Shown here: positions 30,475-35,504 of the stretch, piece by piece
How the letters are laid out: each line of letters opens with the position of its first letter
How positions within the stretch are numbered: position 1 is the first letter of the stretch
Source: an uncultured Faecalibacterium sp.
GTDB lineage: Bacteria; Bacillota; Clostridia; Oscillospirales; Ruminococcaceae
Length of the DNA stretch: 35,504 nt
Direction: 5' to 3'
Assembly (NCBI GenBank): GCA_934525405.1
Contig: CAKSZF010000009.1
Location: 1 to 35,504 of the forward strand
The notes under the pieces: generated by a model
The model's input: the letters and a program-made list of their open reading frames with translations, nothing else
Database searches by the model: none
What the model was told of the DNA's origin: nothing
Translations under genes and position numbers: made by a program

Positions 30475-30497
30475 TTTTCCACATTTCTCCGGGAAAT
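30475..30497. promoter_or_regulatory. DnaA-box-like word and Noc-box-like inverted repeat upstream of noc
   Basis: TTTTCCACA (30475-30483) differs from the DnaA box TTATCCACA at one base. Overlapping it, ATTTC-TCCGG-GAAAT (30483-30497) matches the Bacillus Noc site ATTTCCCGGGAAAT with one extra central base. Both are short and could be chance. Confidence 0.35.
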
Positions 30498-30531
30498 CGT
30501 GGAAAGCCTGTTCAGCTTCAGTGTAGCACAC

Positions 30532-30571
30532 AAAGAAAGACCCCGCCAGAAATTTCGTTCGGCAGGGTCTT
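30532..30571 (-). terminator. Terminator of rsmG
   Basis: GACCCTGCC pairs with GGCGGGGTC (30569-30561, 30547-30539), followed on the minus strand by TTTCTTTG. It begins 22 bp past the rsmG stop. Confidence 0.8.
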
Positions 30572-30593
30572 ACAGGTTGCGTCAAGTCATGCG

Positions 30594-31301
30594 TTATTTC
30601 AGCGGGCTTTTTGCAATTTTACCGCCGTTTCTGGGGTATGCTGTCGGAGTTTGCGAAATCTTTTTGCACAAAATCAGCGTGCGGGTGTCGCCGCCGGGCA
30701 GGTGCAAAGTGCGGGTCTCGCGGTACTCGCCGCCCAGCTTTTTGATAGCGCCCCGGGCGGCGGTCAGCTCCTCTTCCCCGGAAGCCCCCTTCATGGCAAG
30801 GAAGTTGCCTCCCACTTTTACCAGCGGCAGGCAGTACTCTGCCAGCATGGGCAGGGCTGCCACGGCGCGGGCAGAGGCAAGGTCAAACTGCTCCCGCCAC
30901 ACCTTGCGGGCAGCTTCCTCGGCGCGCTCCTTGGCAAACTCCACCCCGGTCAGACCCAGCTGGGCGCAGGCGTACTTCAAAAAATCCACCCGCTTGCCGG
31001 TGGGTTCCATGAGGGTCAGTTCCAGCTCCGGCTTGAAGATCTTGGTCACGATGCCCGGAAAGCCTGCCCCGGCACCCACGTCCACCATGCGCCCGGCAAC
31101 TTCCGGCTGGCTGGCAAACAGCAGGCTGTCGAGGAAATGCTTGTCCTCGATGCCCTCCGGGTCGGTGATGGCGGTCAGGTTGACCTTCTGGTTGTAGTCT
31201 ACAAGGATCTGGGCAAAGGCATCCAGCTGATCCAGCTGGGTGCCGGTGAGGGCAATGTTCCATGTGGAACACTTTTCCTCCAACCGCTGTTTGTCGATCA
31301 T
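30594..31301 (-). CDS. rsmG: 16S rRNA (guanine-527-N7) methyltransferase
   Basis: The 235-residue protein has the RsmG/GidB features: NQKVNLTAITDPEGIEDKHF, SAM-binding VDVGAGAGFPGIV, TLMEPTGKRVDFLK, and SARAVAALPMLAEYCLPLVK. It methylates N7 of G527 in 16S rRNA on the 30S subunit. Position directly after mnmG (63 bp) is conserved in Firmicutes. AAAGGACAA precedes the ATG. A parS-like site (31256-31271) lies inside the coding sequence, about codons 11-15, which constrains those codons (STWNI). Confidence 0.95.
   Translation of the reverse strand: MIDKQRLEEKCSTWNIALTGTQLDQLDAFAQILVDYNQKVNLTAITDPEGIEDKHFLDSLLFASQPEVAGRMVDVGAGAGFPGIVTKIFKPELELTLMEPTGKRVDFLKYACAQLGLTGVEFAKERAEEAARKVWREQFDLASARAVAALPMLAEYCLPLVKVGGNFLAMKGASGEEELTAARGAIKKLGGEYRETRTLHLPGGDTRTLILCKKISQTPTAYPRNGGKIAKSPLK
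31256..31271. promoter_or_regulatory. parS-like ParB/Noc binding site 3, inside rsmG
   Basis: TGTTCCATGTGGAACA is the exact reverse complement of sites 1 and 2. It lies in the 5' part of the rsmG coding sequence. Confidence 0.72.
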
Positions 31302-31364
31302 AGTGTTGTCCTTTCTGTCGGGTGGTTGGGGTAGCGCAATCGTTTATTTTATCGCAACTTCGTA

Positions 31365-33239
31365 TTATTTTTGTTGTTTCCCTGCCAGTGCGATGCTCAG
31401 CTGCGCCACATCGGAGGGCGAAACGCCGGGAATGCGCCCCGCCTGCCCCAGATTGCGGGGACGGATGCGGGCAAGCTTTTCCCGGGCTTCCAGCGTCAGG
31501 CCGGTCAGGGCGGCATACTCAAAATCCTCCGGGATGAGGGTCTTTTCGTGGCGTGCCACCTCCCGGATCATCCGGTCCTGCCGAGCAATGTAACCGGCGT
31601 ACTTGATCTCGGTTTCCAGCCGCTCCGCCAGCATGGGGGTGATCTCCTCTCCCCAGCCGATGATGCCCGCCACCAGCGGGTAGCTGATCTCGGGACGGCG
31701 CAGCAGCTCCTCCGCAATGCCGCCCTCGGCGGCGGGGGCAAGACCGGCGGCTTCCATGGCGGCGCGAAGGTCTGCGGTGCGCAGATGCGTCTCGTGCAGG
31801 CGGCGGCGCTCGGCTTCCAAAATCTGCTGGGTGTGCTGGTACTTTGCCCAGCGGTCATCCTGCACAAGGCCGTATTCCCTGCCGATGGGGGTCAGGCGTT
31901 GGTCGGCGTTGTCCTGCCGCAGGGTCAGCCGGTACTCGCTGCGGCTGGTCATCATGCGGTAGGGATCCATGACACCCTTGGTCACAAGGTCGTCCACCAG
32001 CGTGCCAAGATAGCTGGTGTGCCGGGGCAGCACCAGCTGCTCTAAGCCCAGCGCGTTGCGTGCGGCGTTCAGACCCGCCAGCAAACCCTGCGCGGCAGCT
32101 TCCTCGTAGCCGGAGGTGCCGTTAAACTGCCCTGCCCCGTACAGACCCCGCACCACCTTGCTTTCCAGCGTGGCTTCCAGACTGGTGGGGTCTACGCAGT
32201 CGTACTCGATGGCGTAGGCGGGGCGCATGATCTCCAGATGCTCAAAGCCTTTGATGCTGTGGTAAAAGGCGTTCTGCACATCCTCCGGCAGGCTGCTGGA
32301 TGCTCCCTGCAAATACATTTCCTCGGTGTTCTCGCCGCAGGGCTCTACGAAGAGCGGGTGGCGGTCCTTGCCGGAGAAGCGCACCACCTTATCCTCGATG
32401 GAGGGGCAGTAGCGCGGGCCGACACCCTCGATCATGCCGCCGTACAGCGGGCTGCGCTGGATGTTGTCCAGAATGATCTTGTGGGTCTCCGGGTTCGTGT
32501 AGGCGATCCAGCATTCCACCTTGTTGTGCATGGGTGCATCGGTCAGGAAGCTGAAGGGCTGCAATTCGCTGTCCGGGTCGCCGGGCTGGCATTCCAGCTT
32601 GGAAAAATCAATGCTGCGGCGGTGCACCCGGGCGGGGGTGCCGGTCTTGAACCGGCGCAGCGGCAGACCGGCGGCTTTCAGGCTGTCGGTCAGGGCGTTG
32701 GCGGCGTGCATGCCGTCCGGGCCGGAGGCATACCACGCATCGCCCACAAAAATTTTGCCGCCGAGGTTCGTACCGGTGGCAAGCACCACGCACTTGGCGG
32801 TGTACTCGCCGTGCAGCTGGGTGACAACACCCTTCACATGGCCGTTTTCCACTTCCAGCGCCACCACCTCGGCCTGATGGATGGCAAGCCCCGGGGTCTG
32901 TTCCAGCGCGTGCTTCATGTATTCGTTGTAGCGGCGGCGGTCGGTCTGCACCCGCAGTGCGTGCACGGCGGGGCCTTTGCCCTTGTTCAGCATCCGGCTT
33001 TGCAGATAGGTGGCGTCTGCCGCCAGACCCATCACGCCGCCCAGCGCGTCCACCTCCCGCACCAGCGTGCCCTTGGCGGTGCCGCCGATGCTGGGGTTAC
33101 AGGGCATATTGCCGATGGCGTCCAGACTCATGGTAAAGACAGCCGTTTTTGCGCCCAGCACAGCAGCTGCATGGGCGGCTTCGATGCCCGCATGGCCGGC
33201 GCCAATGACGATGACATCATAATCTCCTAAGTGGTTCAT
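31365..33239 (-). CDS. mnmG: tRNA uridine-5-carboxymethylaminomethyl modification enzyme MnmG
   Basis: The 624-residue FAD protein begins DYDVIVIGAGHAGIEAAHAA (dinucleotide fold GAGHAG). It has MPCNPSIGGTAKGTLVREVD, the catalytic-type Cys47 in PCNPS and Cys in YCPSIEDKVVRF, GQFNGTSGYEEAAAQGL and DLVTKGVMDPYRMMTSRSEY, and a helical C-terminal tRNA/MnmE-binding domain. With MnmE it installs cmnm5 on the wobble uridine using glycine or ammonium and methylene-THF. Length is normal for the family. It follows mnmE, separated by a 440-bp gap filled with repeats, so it is probably transcribed separately. Confidence 0.97.
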   Translation of the reverse strand: MNHLGDYDVIVIGAGHAGIEAAHAAAVLGAKTAVFTMSLDAIGNMPCNPSIGGTAKGTLVREVDALGGVMGLAADATYLQSRMLNKGKGPAVHALRVQTDRRRYNEYMKHALEQTPGLAIHQAEVVALEVENGHVKGVVTQLHGEYTAKCVVLATGTNLGGKIFVGDAWYASGPDGMHAANALTDSLKAAGLPLRRFKTGTPARVHRRSIDFSKLECQPGDPDSELQPFSFLTDAPMHNKVECWIAYTNPETHKIILDNIQRSPLYGGMIEGVGPRYCPSIEDKVVRFSGKDRHPLFVEPCGENTEEMYLQGASSSLPEDVQNAFYHSIKGFEHLEIMRPAYAIEYDCVDPTSLEATLESKVVRGLYGAGQFNGTSGYEEAAAQGLLAGLNAARNALGLEQLVLPRHTSYLGTLVDDLVTKGVMDPYRMMTSRSEYRLTLRQDNADQRLTPIGREYGLVQDDRWAKYQHTQQILEAERRRLHETHLRTADLRAAMEAAGLAPAAEGGIAEELLRRPEISYPLVAGIIGWGEEITPMLAERLETEIKYAGYIARQDRMIREVARHEKTLIPEDFEYAALTGLTLEAREKLARIRPRNLGQAGRIPGVSPSDVAQLSIALAGKQQK

Positions 33240-33295
33240 ATACTTTCGGGTTTCCTCTAATCAATGATTTGAAATGCAAATTTTACCTTGGGCTG

Positions 33296-33565
33296 AACTC
33301 CCTCAGTCAAAACCTGACGGTTTTGCCAGCTCCCTCGGAGAGGGAGCCTTTGGCATGGCGGGAAGGTTTCTTGTTACGTCTGAAACTTTAGCGACATGGC
33401 TAACGGCGTGCGCCCTCTCAGTCACCTGCGGTGACAGCTCTCCCAAAGGGAGAGCCAAGAGCGCTGCCAGAAACTTTCTCATTGCGCCTAATACTTTAGC
33501 AACGAGCCTTAGACCTTGGCTCCCCCTTTGGGGGAGCTGGCGCGGAAGCGCCTGAGAGGGCGCAC
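33296..33565. repeat. Composite of hairpin repeat elements (copy 7: L half plus S element)
   Basis: The L half (33296-33405) has CAAAACC-TGAC-GGTTTTG (33308-33325), CTCCCTC/GAGGGAG and TTTGGCATGGCGGGAA. The S element (33408-33565) has GTGCGCCCTCTCAG, GTCACC-TGC-GGTGAC (33421-33435), CTCTCCC/GGGAGAG, a core with AATACTTTAGC, then CTCCCCC/GGGGGAG, GGCGC/GCGCC and CTGAGAGGGCGCAC. With the C module below it fills the mnmG-mnmE gap; no gene is seen there. Confidence 0.82.
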
Positions 33566-33570
33566 GGGAC

Positions 33571-33670
33571 TAACGGGTACTACCCCTCATCCGGCGCTGC
33601 GCGCCACCTTCCCCCGGCGGGTGAAGGCTTCAGCGGTGGCGATAAGGTTTCCGGTATAGTGCAAAGGCAT
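33571..33670. repeat. C-type hairpin module
   Basis: The same arm plan in a third sequence family: ACCCCTCATCCG, variable hairpin GGCGC-TGC-GCGCC, then CACCTTCCCCCGG with CCCGCC-type complement GGGTGAAGG, and a core with GGTTTCCGG and TAGTGCAAAGG. Related fragments are at 19979 and 35255. Confidence 0.65.
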
Positions 33671-33679
33671 CCCCGCCCC

Positions 33680-35050
33680 TTATTTTCCCACACAAAACCG
33701 CTCGAACACCTGTTCGATGACGGCTTCCGAGGCGTTTTCGCCGGTTAGGTCGCAGAGCGCATCCAGCGCATCATCCACGCAGACCGAGACGGCGTCCAGC
33801 CCAAAGCCGCCGGCGGCGGCATCCAGTGCACCGGCTACGGCGTCCCGGGCGCGGAGGGCGGCAGAAAGCTGCCGCTGCCCGGACAGGCTGGCGGCGTGGG
33901 GGTCGATGCTGCCGGTGCCCAGCAGCCGCGCCACCGCAGCGGCGATGACCTTGCGGCTCCCCTCTTCCCGGCAGCAGACCGGCAGCACCATGGCAAAATA
34001 CGGGGCGATGAGCTCGGCATCGAACTGAGTGGGCTTGTCCTCCTTGTTGACAAGGGCGATGGCGGGACGACCCGCGCAGCGCTGCGCCAGCGCCAGGTCC
34101 TCTCGGCTGGGCGGCTCGGAGCCATCAAAGACGGCTAAGATCAGCCCGGCTTCTTCCAGTTTTTTCCAGCTACGGCGGATACCCTCGGCTTCAATGGCGT
34201 CCTCGGTCTCCCGCAGACCAGCGGTGTCAAAGAGGTTCAGCCGGATATCTCCCAGCTGCACCGCCTGCTCCACCACATCGCGGGTGGTGCCCGCCACCGG
34301 GGTGACGATGGCGCGGTCGAAGCCTGCCAGCAGGTTCAGCAAGGTAGACTTGCCCGCGTTGGGGCGTCCCACGATGGCGCAGTCCACGCCCTCGCGCAGC
34401 ACCGCACCGGCATCATAGCTGCGGATGAGGGCGTCCAGTTCCTCCCGCACTGCGCCCAGCACGGTGCGCAGATGGGCGGGGTCCAGCTCCGGCACATCCT
34501 CCTCCGGGAAGTCCACCCAAGCGGCAAGATGCGCCTGCAGGGCGGTTAGCTGGGCTTTCTGGGCGTTGATCTTTTTCGCCAGCGCACCGCTCAGCGCGGC
34601 GTTTGCCAGCGCTGCCCCCTGCCGCCCGTCTGCCGAGATCAGGTCCATGACCGCTTCGGCCTGGGTCAGACCCAGCTTGCCGTTCAAAAAGGCACGGCGG
34701 GTGTACTCGCCGGGGGCGGCAGGCTGTGCACCCGCTGCAAGACAGGCTTCCACCAGCCGCAGTGCCACCGCGTTGCCGCCGTGGCAGGAAAGCTCCACCA
34801 CGTCCTCGCCGGTGTAGCTGTGGGGCGCGCGGAAAAACAGGGCAACACCCTCGTCAAAGGCTTCTTCCCTGTCCACAAAATGCCCGAACAGTGCGGTGTA
34901 ACCCTTGGCCTGTTCCACCTTTTTTTCCGGGTTTGCCGGGCGAAACACCCGGGCAGCCACGGCGTAACTCTCTGCGCCGGACAGGCGCACCACGGCAATG
35001 CCGCCTGCCCCGGGGGGCGTTGCGATGGCGGCAATGGTCGTTCCCTGCAT
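33680..35050 (-). CDS. mnmE: tRNA uridine-5-carboxymethylaminomethyl modification GTPase MnmE
   Basis: The 456-residue protein has an N-terminal formyl-THF-binding domain (TIAAIATPPGAGGIAVVRLSG, TGEDVVELSCHGG), a helical domain, and an inserted G domain with P-loop GRPNAGKSTLLN, switch TPVAGTTRDVVEQ, DTAGLRETEDAIE and NKED. The C-terminal CVGK carries the conserved catalytic cysteine of the CxGK motif. With MnmG it modifies wobble uridines of tRNAs. The start at 35050 follows AAAGGA; the frame to 35128 has no site. It is the right-most gene of the window and, in other Firmicutes, follows jag-yidC-rnpA-rpmH near dnaA. Confidence 0.97.
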   Translation of the reverse strand: MQGTTIAAIATPPGAGGIAVVRLSGAESYAVAARVFRPANPEKKVEQAKGYTALFGHFVDREEAFDEGVALFFRAPHSYTGEDVVELSCHGGNAVALRLVEACLAAGAQPAAPGEYTRRAFLNGKLGLTQAEAVMDLISADGRQGAALANAALSGALAKKINAQKAQLTALQAHLAAWVDFPEEDVPELDPAHLRTVLGAVREELDALIRSYDAGAVLREGVDCAIVGRPNAGKSTLLNLLAGFDRAIVTPVAGTTRDVVEQAVQLGDIRLNLFDTAGLRETEDAIEAEGIRRSWKKLEEAGLILAVFDGSEPPSREDLALAQRCAGRPAIALVNKEDKPTQFDAELIAPYFAMVLPVCCREEGSRKVIAAAVARLLGTGSIDPHAASLSGQRQLSAALRARDAVAGALDAAAGGFGLDAVSVCVDDALDALCDLTGENASEAVIEQVFERFCVGK

Positions 35051-35157
35051 ACTGCATCCTTTCCGCGCACCGCCCTTTGCGGGTGCGCTTCTCGTGTGCC
35101 GGTACGGCAGAGCCGCCGCGGCGCACACTTTCTGATTTTACAGCTTATTTTACCACG

Positions 35158-35222
35158 TTTTTGCGCAAAAAGATACACCCGCCGCGCGGTTTTTCCACAT
35201 CTTCCAAAATGTTTGTGGAAAA
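35158..35222. promoter_or_regulatory. Palindrome and paired DnaA-box-like words upstream of mnmE
   Basis: TTTTTGCGCAAAAA (35158-35171) is a perfect 14-bp palindrome. It is followed by TTTTCCACA (35191-35199) and its reverse complement TGTGGAAAA (35214-35222), arranged as an inverted pair extended to 10 bp. Each differs from the DnaA box TTATCCACA at one base. Confidence 0.4.
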
Positions 35223-35254
35223 AGAGATCGAAAATGGCGGGCAGCATCTGCGAA

Positions 35255-35310
35255 GTTACCCCTTCCGTCTGCTTACTGCGTTCGCAGCCACCTTCCCCAA
35301 GGGGACGGCT
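35255..35310. repeat. C-type hairpin module fragment
   Basis: ACCCCTTCCGTC, a variable segment TGCTTACTGCGTTCGCA, then GCCACCTTCCCC-AA-GGGG. It directly abuts the L element that follows. Confidence 0.55.
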
Positions 35311-35311
35311 T

Positions 35312-35457
35312 AACTCCCTCAGTCAAAACCTGACGGTTTTGCCAGCTCCCTCGGAGAGGGAGCCTTTGGCATGGAGGGAAATTTTTCAGCTAAAGTGTAA
35401 AGTTTGCGGGCGTACCCGCTCCCCCTTGGGGGAGCTGTCGCGCAGCGACTGAGGGGC
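35312..35457. repeat. Intergenic hairpin repeat element, L type (copy 8)
   Basis: AACTCCCTCAG, CAAAACC-TGAC-GGTTTTG, CTCCCTC/GAGGGAG and TTTGGCATGG form the left arm, and the core is CTAAAGTGTAAAGTTTGCGG. The right arm is CTCCCCC/GGGGGAG then GTCGC-GCA-GCGAC (35437-35449) and TGAGGGG. The last 47 bases of the window hold nothing recognisable. Confidence 0.78.
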
Positions 35458-35504
35458 TATAAATGGAGAAGCGAAAAAAGCGTTAAAGCGATAGCGCCGA
35501 CTGG

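Noticed and set aside
4355..35457. CRISPR array as an explanation of the repeats
   Set aside because: Copies are dispersed single elements with inverted arms, not regularly spaced direct repeats with unique spacers, and there are no cas genes.

Overview
The window reads like the chromosome of a GC-rich, low-redundancy gut Firmicute of the Faecalibacterium/Subdoligranulum kind (Oscillospiraceae). This is an inference from four things: high GC, GGAGG-type ribosome binding sites with many clean TTGACA-17-TATAAT promoters, the gene families present, and a dense family of intergenic hairpin repeats. There is no rRNA, CRISPR array, transposase or prophage gene in the window.

Layout. At the left edge (1-2669, minus strand) is a Wadjet-type anti-plasmid operon: jetA, jetB and the first third of jetC, cut by the window edge. 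Next come two tandem paralogous small lipoproteins (2804-4043), each with its own promoter and a near-identical terminator. From 4616 to 11061 lie a secreted C39-like cysteine-peptidase-fold protein, acylphosphatase plus a CBS/DRTGG-regulated Mn-dependent pyrophosphatase, a secreted permuted-papain-like protein, a MATE exporter and a PAP2 membrane phosphatase. From 11131 to 16119 (minus) are gluQ and an alpha-glucoside PTS operon (BglG-family antiterminator, EIICB, GH4 phospho-alpha-glucosidase) with a RAT/terminator-like leader. From 16468 to 20929 are a lipoprotein, a DUF362 ferredoxin-like protein, a ClC-family transporter and uppP. From 21357 to 25002 (plus) are two TrkA-type regulators, two overlapping bacterial PH-domain membrane proteins and a HAD phosphatase.

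The right third is the conserved origin-proximal block, all on the minus strand: tRNA-Met, tRNA-Glu, serS, parB, parA, a second ParB-like protein (noc), rsmG, mnmG and mnmE. In other Firmicutes this continues to jag-yidC-rnpA-rpmH-dnaA, so oriC should lie to the right of the window. Three identical 16-bp parS-like palindromes (28940, 29633, 31256) and several TTTTCCACA DnaA-box-like words fit this.

The most unusual signal is a family of intergenic elements at eight loci. Each is built from arms that carry two hairpins in tandem: a variable one whose stem sequence differs from copy to copy while staying complementary, and a pyrimidine-rich one. Arms are arranged as terminal inverted repeats around a short core, and modules are nested into composites at 29109-29625 and 33296-33670. 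The compensatory variation suggests selection on, or amplification through, a folded nucleic-acid structure. No protein in the window explains them.
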